Assembly: GCF_947624825.1 (NCBI RefSeq)
Contig: NZ_CANQLZ010000007.1
Span: 1 to 64,000 of the forward strand
From: an uncultured Acinetobacter sp.
Lineage (GTDB): Bacteria > Pseudomonadota > Gammaproteobacteria > Pseudomonadales > Moraxellaceae
Direction of reading: 5' to 3'
DNA: 64,000 nt
Part shown: positions 8,841 to 17,263 of the stretch, in pieces
How positions within the stretch are numbered: the stretch's first letter is position 1
How the letters are laid out: each line of letters begins with the position of its first letter
Translations under genes and position numbers: made by a program
Notes under the pieces: model-generated
Told to the model about the DNA's origin: nothing
Database searches by the model: none
The model's input: only the letters and a program-made list of their open reading frames with translations

Positions 8841-11681
8841 TTATTTCCCCTTTGGTACTGGACCTGACATGCTTGAATGACGTGAGTCGCCCAGCACCGA
8901 GATCAGTAACATACTTGCACCTACCACCGTGATATACACCCCTAAATCAAACAGTGCTGCTGAAGCCAAATGCATCTCGCCCAACACAGGAGGCGATACA
9001 TAAATATGTGCACTGGTTAAGAACGGACGACCCCAAAACCACGCCCCAATTCCAGATAGGCCTGCGATGACTAAACCTGCGCCAATCCAAATTTCATATA
9101 AGCGTCCAGACTTAGCTTTTAGCATTTGTTCAGTGCGATCTTGACCTAAAGCAATATATTGAATGACCAATGCCATAGCCGTGACTAAACCTGCAATAAA
9201 GCCACCACCTGGTAAGTTATGACCACGTAAGAAGATATACACGCTGACCACTAAAGCCAGCGGTAAAATCCATGAGGCGGTCATGCGTAGCATTAAAGGT
9301 GATGGGTTAAAGCGATAAGTTAAGCCTTGGGTAATGGTGGTACCATGCGCACGCATACCATCCATCATGCATAACGCGCCAATTGCCGCGATGCCAAGAA
9401 CGGTGATTTCACCAAAGGTATCAAAGCCACGGAAATCTACTAAAATTACGTTCACCACGTTGGTACCGCCACCCAGTGGAATAGATTGCTGCATAAAGAA
9501 CCACGAAATCGAGTTGTGATCCCGGGTCATAATCAGCCAAGCAATCCAACCAATCGACAAACCGCCACCAATGGCAATTAAAGCATCACGCCAACGACGT
9601 GAACGACTTGATTCATAAGGCGTAAGTTGCGGCAATAAAGACAAGCTCATCAGCAACAACACCGTGGTGACTACATCTACCGTAATTTGGGTTAAAGCCA
9701 AATCGGGTGCCGACAATGCTACAAACATCATGGTGACCACTAAGCCCACGGCACCACTAATCAACACAGCTTTGATACGTTCATGGTGGAACCACAACAT
9801 CATCCAGCAAGCTGAGAACAATAACAGCCACAACACAATGGCTAAAATAGGTGCCGGAGTTAAGATACGCGTGCCTGTGGTTAAACCTTGGAACAACAGT
9901 GGCATGGCCACCAACACCAAGGTAAACACAATAATGTAAAATAAATAGCTTTGTAGTGAACCTGTTTCAGTATGGACTTTAAGCTTACGTGCCCATTGTA
10001 ATAAATGTTTAAGCGCATCTTCAAAGAGTAACTTGCCTTGCAGTTTACCTAAGTAAGGATCAAGGTCGATGTCACGCAAACGTCCACCTTTTGCCAAAGC
10101 AAAATAAAACAGTAAACCACCCACTAGGGCAATCACACTCATCAATAGCGGTGCATTAATCCCATGCCAAATAGCAAGGTGAGTGCCTTCAAAAGCGAAG
10201 TTTTGCGTACTGGCGCGGGTCGTGGCATTGACGATATGTTCAAGCAATAAACTTGGTAAAATTCCGACTAAAATACATAAAATAGCAAGCAACGTGGCAG
10301 GTGCACGCATACCAAAAGGTGGTTCATGCGCGTCTTTATTGGGTACGTTTTTACCCAGAGGACCATCAAAAAATACCCCATGCACCAAACGTGTTGAATA
10401 GGCCACGGCAAAAATACCGGCTAAAGTTGCCACCACTGCCGAAGCAATCATGATTGGGCCAGTTAAGTTCGCCAATAATTCGGTGAAGAACATCTCTTTA
10501 GATAAAAAGCCATTGGTCAGTGGTACACCCGCCATAGATGCGGCAGTAATCATGGTCAGTGTGGCGGTAAATGGCAACAGTTGCCATAGACCCGATAACT
10601 TACGTAAATCACGGGTGCCTGATTCATGGTCAATAATGCCGGCAATCATAAACAGTGCCGCTTTAAACGTGGCATGGTTAATAATGTGGAACATGGCAGC
10701 GGCCACCGCAAGCGATGATCCAATGCCCAATAAACACATAATTAAGCCTAAATGACTGATGGTGGAATAAGCCAATAAGCCTTTTAAATCTTCCTTGAAA
10801 ATGGCAAAAAATGCAGCCATACATAAGGTCAACAAACCTACAAAGGTCACAATGTTATGAAATAACGCAGCGCCGGCAAAAATTGGCAATAAACGCGCCA
10901 CTAAGAAAATACCGGCTTTGACCATGGTGGCAGAATGCAAGTAAGCCGACACCGGTGTTGGCGCAGCCATGGCATTGGGCAGCCAAAAGTGAAAAGGAAA
11001 TTGTGCACTTTTGGTAAAAGCACCCAACAATACCAATAACAACATAGGCACAAATAAAGCATGACTTTGGATTTGATCCGTCATTGTTAAAATCTGATCA
11101 ATTTCATAGGTGCCGGTGATTTGTCCTAATAAAATAAAACCACCGAGCATGCCAAGACCGCCCATACCGGTAATGGTGAGAGCCATGCGTGAGCCGCGTT
11201 GTGCAGCATCGTAATTGCTCCAATAACCCACCAATAAAAATGATGAAATACTGGTCAACTCCCAAAACGTCAGCAGTAAAATCAAGTTGTTGGACAGCGC
11301 AATCCCAAGCATTGCTGCCATAAACAACATTAAAAGCATATACAGCTTACTGAGCGAGTTTTTGGGGCCCAAATAGTAATAGGCATAAATAAAAATTAAT
11401 GTGCCAATCCCACTAATGAGCAGCGCAAAGAGCAAACCCAAAGCGTCAAGCCTAAAGCTTAAATTTAAGCCCAATTCAGGTAGCCAACGCCATGTTTGTT
11501 GAATAACCTGACCATTGAATACATCAGGGGCATGTAAAAGCAGTAAAACTAAACTGCTTAAACTGATGCCAATAGCCGCTAAAGCTGTTACCCCGCGCGA
11601 AAATTGCTTCAGCCACGAGACAAGGGTGGTGCCTAGTACTAGCGGTAATAAGATAATAATCGGTAGCACACTGATATCCAT
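8841..11681 (-). CDS. mnhA: Na+/H+ antiporter Mrp-type subunit A fused to subunit B
   Basis: First gene of the operon and the largest subunit (946 residues). Residues up to about 600 form the NuoL-like proton-channel module (conserved FWELTSISSFLLVGYW and KSAQFPFHFWLPNAMAAPTPVSAYLHSATMVKAG, each read in parts). MrpA-specific helices follow (ALSAPDLALTQITVDVV, about 655-675). The last 140 or so residues are the MnhB domain (RGHNLPGGGFIAGLVTAMAL). This A/B fusion is the Pha-type layout, so the six genes here cover all seven activities. Upstream lies a long non-coding region with several inverted repeats that may carry the operon promoter. Confidence 0.95.
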   Translation of the reverse strand: MDISVLPIIILLPLVLGTTLVSWLKQFSRGVTALAAIGISLSSLVLLLLHAPDVFNGQVIQQTWRWLPELGLNLSFRLDALGLLFALLISGIGTLIFIYAYYYLGPKNSLSKLYMLLMLFMAAMLGIALSNNLILLLTFWELTSISSFLLVGYWSNYDAAQRGSRMALTITGMGGLGMLGGFILLGQITGTYEIDQILTMTDQIQSHALFVPMLLLVLLGAFTKSAQFPFHFWLPNAMAAPTPVSAYLHSATMVKAGIFLVARLLPIFAGAALFHNIVTFVGLLTLCMAAFFAIFKEDLKGLLAYSTISHLGLIMCLLGIGSSLAVAAAMFHIINHATFKAALFMIAGIIDHESGTRDLRKLSGLWQLLPFTATLTMITAASMAGVPLTNGFLSKEMFFTELLANLTGPIMIASAVVATLAGIFAVAYSTRLVHGVFFDGPLGKNVPNKDAHEPPFGMRAPATLLAILCILVGILPSLLLEHIVNATTRASTQNFAFEGTHLAIWHGINAPLLMSVIALVGGLLFYFALAKGGRLRDIDLDPYLGKLQGKLLFEDALKHLLQWARKLKVHTETGSLQSYLFYIIVFTLVLVAMPLLFQGLTTGTRILTPAPILAIVLWLLLFSACWMMLWFHHERIKAVLISGAVGLVVTMMFVALSAPDLALTQITVDVVTTVLLLMSLSLLPQLTPYESSRSRRWRDALIAIGGGLSIGWIAWLIMTRDHNSISWFFMQQSIPLGGGTNVVNVILVDFRGFDTFGEITVLGIAAIGALCMMDGMRAHGTTITQGLTYRFNPSPLMLRMTASWILPLALVVSVYIFLRGHNLPGGGFIAGLVTAMALVIQYIALGQDRTEQMLKAKSGRLYEIWIGAGLVIAGLSGIGAWFWGRPFLTSAHIYVSPPVLGEMHLASAALFDLGVYITVVGASMLLISVLGDSRHSSMSGPVPKGK

Positions 11682-12022
11682 TGTCGTGATAGGTTAAAAA
11701 CCTAAGGGTGAATCTTATTTTTTCAAACTTACAGGACCACAAAGAATGATCCAAAAAAGGCTCAAGTTTGAAAACCAAAGGTGTTTACAGGTGTCACTAA
11801 CAAGTTGTGTTGCACAACTTGATGAAAAAAACGACAGTAAAATCGGATTTTACTATAAAAGTGTTGATTTTATTTGATCTTATTACACGAACAACACAAC
11901 TTCAAACACTTTTGTGCAGAGACCATCAAAACATAAAATCTGCTGAGTTTAACGTATTTAAATCGTACTCAAAGCAGCATCATGCTGTGTTGCTTAACTA
12001 AGCACAGCTTATATTACAAAGC
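11682..12022. other. non-coding region upstream of mnhA with four inverted repeats
   Basis: No credible gene lies in these 341 bases. They hold the leader of the mnh operon and the tail of the ATPase transcript, both on the minus strand. Perfect inverted repeats are seen at 11720-11730 with 11764-11774 (11 bp), 11802-11809 with 11813-11820 (8 bp), 11836-11843 with 11847-11854 (8 bp, terminator-like) and 11857-11865 with 11905-11913 (9 bp). No strong sigma-70 promoter stood out for mnhA. Confidence 0.6.
11825..11854 (-). terminator. probable terminator of the hisIE-helicase-ATPase transcript
   Basis: Read on the minus strand, AGTAAAAT and ATTTTACT form an 8-bp stem with a 3-nt loop, then four bases and a run of seven Ts. 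The stem is AT-rich, so strength is uncertain. It lies about 170 bases past the ATPase stop codon. Confidence 0.5.
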
Positions 12023-13360
12023 TTATTCAAGCGTTTTACTGTGTAACTGTTGGGCATGTAAATTTTGTAAATCCAAAATGAATTGCTGTTGTTGTTCTAA
12101 ATTCAATTGTTGCTGAATCTGGGTGAGTAACTCGTCATAACGCTGTTCAGGCAGGGTGAGCGCTTCAACAGGTGTAGTTTCTGTAATCTCAAGGGATGGG
12201 GTGTATAAATTACGGTAATTTTCATCAAAAATCATACTTTGCGTAATTAAGGGCTGTAATTTTTCATCATAGAATTTTAAGCATTGATATTCAGGTTGCA
12301 GATTAAGTAATTCAGGATTAGATGTGGTCACAATCATCTGTAGCTTTGGAAAAGCCTGTTGCAGACGTGGCAATAATGTACTGATATGTGGCTCATCGAG
12401 CTGTTGTTCAATTTGATCAATCAGTAAAATACCATCCCCAACGCAACACGGTTGTAGCTGAGTGGGATTTAATACACATAAACGGCGTACTATATCACCC
12501 ACTAAAGCAATCCAAATTTTAAAACTGCTGCCCAATTGTTGATATAGCATGACTTCACCATTGATTTTGACTTTAAGCTGAATCTTGGGTTGATAGTCTA
12601 AAAACAAATCTTCAATTTCAGGCAATACTATTTGTAGCGCAGTTTTGAGCGCTGTTAGATGAGGACGTGGTGGTTGAGTGTTTAAGTGCTGTTGCACGTC
12701 GGTCAGCTCAAGCTGTTGTAAACCGGCCAAATACGCAGCAGCTTGGGCATTTTCAATATCATGAATTTCACGCAGCCATTCAAAAAAACGACTAAACGTG
12801 GTGTAAGGAATACTCACCAAATCATAAGCATACTGCGCTTGTAAAACCAATGGATTGTTTTTACTTAATAAATTGACCTCGTGAATAAAACGCTCTGTTG
12901 GATAATAAGCCAGCAAAGGGAAACCATAATCAGGGTCGTGATGATTGGCTTGTTGATACAGTTTGACTAAATGATCTAAAGCTACAGTTTCGGCTGTATT
13001 AATGGCCGATTTACTATTTTTAGATTTTTGTAATTGCCAACTATATACACAAGGCACAGCCTCAGAATCTGGCTGTTGTGTAAATTGCTGTAGTGCCTCA
13101 TTGATTTGCACGCGAATGTGTAGTTGTGAGATTTGAGCCAAATGGTAAATATCTTGCTCATTCATCACCACACCTGCGCTACGTACATCGCGTGAGCGTC
13201 CTTGAAACCAAGTTAGGCTGTGATACAGATGTTTTAAAAGAGTAGTTTTGCCTGAACCTTGCTCACCGGCAATCACAGTGACTAAGCAGTCTTTTTTAAT
13301 ATTTAAATTGAGTGTGGCAAATGGACCAGTATTTTTTAAGATAAACGTAGAGAGCTTCAT
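12023..13360 (-). CDS. AAA/ABC-type ATP-binding protein with degenerate catalytic motifs
   Basis: The 445-residue protein has the layout of the COG3950/AAA_21-type ATPases related to RecF and SMC heads: an N-terminal strand-rich start, a good Walker A (GEQGSGKTT, 32-40), a central helical insertion with the family-type segment FSRFFEWLREIHDIENA (about 189-205), and a C-terminal lobe with ALVGDIVRRL (about 285-294). Three catalytic elements look degraded: the signature position reads LGSSFK instead of LS(D/G)GEK (276-281), Walker B reads LLIDQIE with Gln at the usual catalytic Glu (312-318), and the H-loop reads TTSNP instead of TTHSP (345-349). No TOPRIM or HNH domain is visible after it. It lies 20 bases downstream of the helicase gene on the same strand. 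Function is unknown; a role in DNA metabolism is inferred from fold and neighbour. Confidence 0.75.
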   Translation of the reverse strand: MKLSTFILKNTGPFATLNLNIKKDCLVTVIAGEQGSGKTTLLKHLYHSLTWFQGRSRDVRSAGVVMNEQDIYHLAQISQLHIRVQINEALQQFTQQPDSEAVPCVYSWQLQKSKNSKSAINTAETVALDHLVKLYQQANHHDPDYGFPLLAYYPTERFIHEVNLLSKNNPLVLQAQYAYDLVSIPYTTFSRFFEWLREIHDIENAQAAAYLAGLQQLELTDVQQHLNTQPPRPHLTALKTALQIVLPEIEDLFLDYQPKIQLKVKINGEVMLYQQLGSSFKIWIALVGDIVRRLCVLNPTQLQPCCVGDGILLIDQIEQQLDEPHISTLLPRLQQAFPKLQMIVTTSNPELLNLQPEYQCLKFYDEKLQPLITQSMIFDENYRNLYTPSLEITETTPVEALTLPEQRYDELLTQIQQQLNLEQQQQFILDLQNLHAQQLHSKTLE

Positions 13361-13380
13361 TGAGCACCTAAATGATGTAT

Positions 13381-14871
13381 TTATCTACGCATTGATGCCG
13401 GCATCTTCTTGTTGAGTAATTGCATCAAGTCATAAATGTGGTGAATATTTAGACTAACTTTAGCACGAGTACAGGCAACATACAGTAAACGTAACTCTTC
13501 ATCACTTATTTTATAATCTTTTTGATTAAGCTTAAATTGGTAGTCATCTTCAATCTGTACCCGATTCCATTCTAAGCCTTTAGCTTTATGTGCTGTAGAA
13601 ATAATATAGTCGGCTTGGGCAATCGGGGTGATTTTGACTAAAGCGCGTTTAAGTGCATCGGTACCGTGATCATCCACCAATTTAACCAAAGGCTTAATGT
13701 CACTGCCTTCATTGGTTTCACAATATTCATGCACGTCATGCCATGAATTAAACCAAGCCAGTTCAGGCACATCATGAGGACGACGCCCTTGTTTAAGCAT
13801 ACTCGCTGCATCAACAAAGCGCGCCAATTTAACATGGTCAGCTTGCAGACTGACTTTATCGCCTTTGACTAAACCTGCCAGTAACAATTCCATGGCGCGG
13901 GCATTGGTGCGGCACAAAATCGCATCACGCGCACGATGATCTTGTGTACGAATTAATTTTGAATCAAGCGCTTGGTAACCCAGTAAAGGTACGGTTTCAT
14001 TTAAAGCACTTAAAATAGCGTTGGCATTGGCTGCAATGTCGGGACCAAAACGAAACGATGTGGTCAAACGTGATTCAGGCAAAGGCAGTTTTTGCATGGC
14101 ATTAATGGCACCACGCCATGCATAAATTTGCTGATGTGCATCGCCAACATAAATCACTTGTGAGCGTTGTTGACGTAGCAAAATCCCGAGCATTAAAGGG
14201 TCGGCATCTTGGGCTTCATCAAATAAAATATAGTCGGCAGGAATATTGGGTTCAGACAGTGCCCACAGTTTTAAATAAATGTCATGCCCAATACCCGCCT
14301 GATGGTTAGGATCAATCGACTCTAACCAACGTCGTTCAAGCGCAGGATACAAATGCTGTTGTAAGCTTTCGATATCATCGGGATGGAGCCAACTTGGGGC
14401 TTGTAAATGTCTGGGTGCAGGATATTGCGAGCTAGTAGAGCAAAAAAAGCCAACGGCATCTGCCACTAAGCTTGCCAAGCGCGAGGGCATGAGCACGTAT
14501 TTTTCATAACGTCCACCCATGAGGCGGCGTAAGGTAATGGGGGTTAAGTGATACTCTTTGGCTAAAAAGCTTGGACTTAACCGCGGTAAACGCAGTTTGT
14601 CGGTAATGCCGCGTGCCACATTGCGATAAGCAAGCGAGTGAAAGGTACGACAATCCACATTGCTACCAAATTTGCTTTGTGCTTCGGTGGCAATGGCTTT
14701 ATTAAATGCCAAGTACATACCACGCCGTTTGGGCATGGCAGCACTCATCATTTGTAAGGTTGTGGTTTTACCTGTGCCGGCATAAGCCACAACTTTTAAA
14801 GAGTTGCCTTGGCAGGCTTTTTCAATCGCAACCGCTTGTTCGGGGGTGGGCTGATGTGCAGACACAGACAA
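13381..14871 (-). CDS. compact UvrD/Rep-like superfamily 1 DNA helicase
   Basis: All SF1A helicase motifs are present: motif I AYAGTGKTTT (29-38), Ia region with LAFNKAIATEAQ, motif II ILFDEAQDADP (215-225), motif III GDAHQQIYAWRG (243-254), motif IV TTSFRFGP (270-277), motif V STAHKAKGLEWN and motif VI LRLLYVACTRAK near the C-terminus. At 496 residues it is much shorter than UvrD or Rep (about 670-720), so the 1B/2B insertions are small. The start is three bases after the hisIE stop codon, and the gene probably shares that transcript. It should be an ATP-driven 3'-5' DNA translocase; its pathway is not known from sequence. Confidence 0.88.
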   Translation of the reverse strand: MSVSAHQPTPEQAVAIEKACQGNSLKVVAYAGTGKTTTLQMMSAAMPKRRGMYLAFNKAIATEAQSKFGSNVDCRTFHSLAYRNVARGITDKLRLPRLSPSFLAKEYHLTPITLRRLMGGRYEKYVLMPSRLASLVADAVGFFCSTSSQYPAPRHLQAPSWLHPDDIESLQQHLYPALERRWLESIDPNHQAGIGHDIYLKLWALSEPNIPADYILFDEAQDADPLMLGILLRQQRSQVIYVGDAHQQIYAWRGAINAMQKLPLPESRLTTSFRFGPDIAANANAILSALNETVPLLGYQALDSKLIRTQDHRARDAILCRTNARAMELLLAGLVKGDKVSLQADHVKLARFVDAASMLKQGRRPHDVPELAWFNSWHDVHEYCETNEGSDIKPLVKLVDDHGTDALKRALVKITPIAQADYIISTAHKAKGLEWNRVQIEDDYQFKLNQKDYKISDEELRLLYVACTRAKVSLNIHHIYDLMQLLNKKMPASMRR

Positions 14872-14874
14872 AAT

Positions 14875-15657
14875 TTAGTGGTCTCGATTGGCTTTTTCAA
14901 CCAAACCTGATAAACCTTGACGACGTGCCAATTCATTGAGTACAAGTTGCACATCAAGATCAAAGTAACCTAGCATCACAATAGTATGGAACCAAAGATC
15001 AGCCACTTCATAAATTAAATCGTTTTTATTGTCTTCAGTGGCATCTGCTTTAAAGTCTTTAGCTGCAATAATCGCTTCAACGCTTTCTTCACCGACTTTT
15101 TCTAAGATTTTGTTTAAACCTTTATGATAAAGCTTGGCTACATAAGATGAATCAGGGTCGGCAGCTTTACGCTCTGCCATCATTTGACCTAAATATGACA
15201 ACACTTCGACTTGCTCAGCTTGAGCCTTTGAAGCGTTCATAGCAAGGCTATGTGGGTTGCTTGATTTTTCGCCATAGATCGCGTTTGGATCTTTAAGTTG
15301 CGCGTCGACAATTTCCCAACCATTTGCGGTGAGTTTGCGATAAAAACAAGATTCACGACCGGTATGGCAAGCAATCCCGCCGTGTTGCTCAATTTGTAAC
15401 ACAATTACATCGGCATCACAGTCTAAACGGATTTCATGTACGGTTTGAAAATGACCTGACTCTTCACCTTTATGCCATAATTTTTGACGCGAACGTGAAA
15501 AATATACCGCTTGGTTTTTCTCAGCCGTTAATGCTAAAGCGTCACGGTTCATCCAAGCCACCATCATCACACGTCCAGTTTGATGATGCTGTGCAATAGC
15601 AGGTACAAGACCGTGTTCGTTAAATTTTACTTCATCGAGCCATTGCAGATTGTTCAT
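14875..15657 (-). CDS. hisI: bifunctional phosphoribosyl-AMP cyclohydrolase / phosphoribosyl-ATP pyrophosphatase HisIE
   Basis: The protein catalyses steps 2 and 3 of histidine synthesis. The N-terminal HisI domain (about 1-125) shows [11 protein letters not shown], the metal-binding DCDAD and the conserved [11 protein letters not shown]. The HisE domain follows after a 30-residue linker, with [19 protein letters not shown] and [15 protein letters not shown] place the start at the ATG at 15657 (260 residues): AGGTG lies six bases upstream, whereas an in-frame GTG three codons earlier sits inside that ribosome site. It is not in a his operon; the next genes downstream are a helicase and an ATPase. 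Confidence 0.95.
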   Translation of the reverse strand: MNNLQWLDEVKFNEHGLVPAIAQHHQTGRVMMVAWMNRDALALTAEKNQAVYFSRSRQKLWHKGEESGHFQTVHEIRLDCDADVIVLQIEQHGGIACHTGRESCFYRKLTANGWEIVDAQLKDPNAIYGEKSSNPHSLAMNASKAQAEQVEVLSYLGQMMAERKAADPDSSYVAKLYHKGLNKILEKVGEESVEAIIAAKDFKADATEDNKNDLIYEVADLWFHTIVMLGYFDLDVQLVLNELARRQGLSGLVEKANRDH

Positions 15658-15795
15658 TGGATTCACCTAAAGGTTTAAAAAAGAAAAGTGCAGAATTTTG
15701 CATCCGTCATATTAGCCTAAAACCGCTAGGTTTTGGCACGGCATCGTTTAAAAAAATCATAGATCACGACATTGTATGTCGTAAAGGGGGAGAGT

Positions 15796-16116
15796 TTGAA
15801 ATATATAGGGTTTGGATGTGTGCTGGTGGTATTGCTCAGTGGGGGAGCTTATTGGACATGGCAGCAACAAGATTTAGGCAAAAATCTACAGGTACAGCGC
15901 GAGCTTGCGCGTATTTATAAAATGGCGATGATCAATCGAGATCAACAGACCTTGCAATTGATTAAAAATGCTGACCAAGATCGACGTTTAAGCCAAAAAG
16001 AATGGCAAACCATTCAAGCCAGCCACAGCGAGACCTTAAAAAATTTTGACCACTCAGATGCACTGGCACGCGAAAAAGAATTTTTACAACGCAAAGCAGC
16101 ACAGCAAGCTTTATAA
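15796..16116 (+). CDS. small single-span membrane protein of unknown function
   Basis: I do not recognise a family. A TTG at 15796 preceded by GGGGGAGAG is the best start (106 residues); an ATG 24 bases earlier in the same frame lacks a ribosome site. The product has one N-terminal hydrophobic segment (FGCVLVVLLSGGAYWTW, about 6-22), then a hydrophilic, mostly helical domain rich in Gln, Arg and Lys, probably periplasmic. It contains no cysteine motif after residue 30. Its last codons overlap the 3' end of the convergent patatin gene by six bases. Confidence 0.7.
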   Translation: MKYIGFGCVLVVLLSGGAYWTWQQQDLGKNLQVQRELARIYKMAMINRDQQTLQLIKNADQDRRLSQKEWQTIQASHSETLKNFDHSDALAREKEFLQRKAAQQAL

Positions 16117-17184
16117 ATCTTGTAGATGCTCAGCAAAATTTTGCTTGAGAACTAACTCTAAAAAGGCATCGCCTAAACGCTGACTTTCACTCACGCTTTG
16201 TTGCCAATATTTAATTCGGGTTGCCTGATCTAAACCTTTTAAGGCAAAGTCTTTACGATCGGGCAAACGACCTAAAGGGAGGTTGGCTAAGTATTCAGCT
16301 GAGGGTGAGATTAACAAGGTTCGTGCTTGATAATGAGGATTGGCGCGGCGTTTAAGGCTTTTGTCAAACCATCCGGGTGTAATAGAGTCGGTAAAATGTG
16401 GATATAACACAATGCCTTGGCTGCTAAACGGTAAATCAATATGGTAGTCAATTAAACCGCCGTCACGATAACTGCCTTGAGCATGGGGAATGTTTTTCAC
16501 CGCATGCATGACTCCCGGAATCGAGGCAGAAGCCATCAGCCAAGGTAAGATATTGTCTTGCTCAAGAGCATGATAATGGGTAACAAAATCATCACTGACT
16601 TGGAATTGTTGCCCTTGCTTGGGCTGACTAATCACGCGTTGCATAAAAAAGCGATTATGTTTACGCGATAGGGCATTGCAGCCCACAATGCCGGCAATGG
16701 ATGCCAGTAAAGGCACAGCACGATCACTTTTAAACATATGCCGCGCTTTAACTGAAATAACCGTCAGGTGATAATCGGGATGTTCAATCATGTGTCGTTC
16801 ACGACCTTGCACCAATTCAAACAACATATTTTGACAAATTGCTGCAATGTCTTGCATCTTCATATGTTGATCAAAATATAAGTGGGTATATAGATCAGCT
16901 AAACGGCTTAAACCTAGTGTGGCGCCCCAAGCTGTAATACTGGCAAAACGCCAAGCTCCAATGGAGGAGCCAATTAAAGTACGCCGCTTAGGTGCTTTTG
17001 GTAAAAACTCATTAAAAATAGCTTGGTCTAAACCCAAAATACCAATACCTTTAGGACCACCTGCCGCACCGGGAAGAGTATCAACGTCTTGGGCAGATAA
17101 GCCCTGTTGTAGAATATGCGCTTTGGCAATGTGACCGGCTTTTAAGGTTAATGGGTATGCAGATTTTTTTAAAATATGGTGCAT
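16111..17184 (-). CDS. patatin-like phospholipase family protein
   Basis: Patatin-type serine hydrolases use a Ser-Asp dyad to cleave acyl esters. The oxyanion-type glycine loop is GAAGGPKGIGILG (about 42-54), the nucleophile elbow is IGSSIGAWR (about 73-81), and the catalytic Asp is in RDGGLIDYH about 200 residues later. I chose the ATG at 17184 (357 residues) over a TTG two codons upstream. No signal peptide is evident, so the enzyme is probably cytoplasmic; the substrate cannot be told from sequence. A terminator-like hairpin from the downstream lipoprotein gene's side lies just upstream of its start. Confidence 0.85.
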   Translation of the reverse strand: MHHILKKSAYPLTLKAGHIAKAHILQQGLSAQDVDTLPGAAGGPKGIGILGLDQAIFNEFLPKAPKRRTLIGSSIGAWRFASITAWGATLGLSRLADLYTHLYFDQHMKMQDIAAICQNMLFELVQGRERHMIEHPDYHLTVISVKARHMFKSDRAVPLLASIAGIVGCNALSRKHNRFFMQRVISQPKQGQQFQVSDDFVTHYHALEQDNILPWLMASASIPGVMHAVKNIPHAQGSYRDGGLIDYHIDLPFSSQGIVLYPHFTDSITPGWFDKSLKRRANPHYQARTLLISPSAEYLANLPLGRLPDRKDFALKGLDQATRIKYWQQSVSESQRLGDAFLELVLKQNFAEHLQDL

Positions 17185-17204
17185 GATCAAAAAGCGAATA
17201 CAAT

Positions 17205-17241
17205 AAAAAAGACCAACAAGCTTAGCATAAGCCTGTTGATC
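17205..17241 (-). terminator. terminator after the first poly-Gly lipoprotein gene
   Basis: On the minus strand a 14-bp stem (17241-17228 with 17224-17211, two G:T pairs) has a TGC loop and runs into six Ts. It ends 23 bases past the lipoprotein stop codon and lies just upstream of the patatin start. Confidence 0.88.
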
Positions 17242-17263
17242 TGGTTATTTAAGGCAAGGTGTG

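Noticed and set aside
11807-12001. 64-codon plus-strand frame upstream of the ATPase stop
   Set aside because: No ribosome site, spans several inverted repeats and a terminator-like hairpin, and the product has no recognisable features.
12023-14871. Complete Gabija-type defence system (OLD-like nuclease plus UvrD-like helicase)
   Set aside because: The ATPase has no TOPRIM nuclease domain and resembles COG3950 ATPases instead; the gene order and setting after hisIE also differ. Kept only as a finding on the unusual pair.
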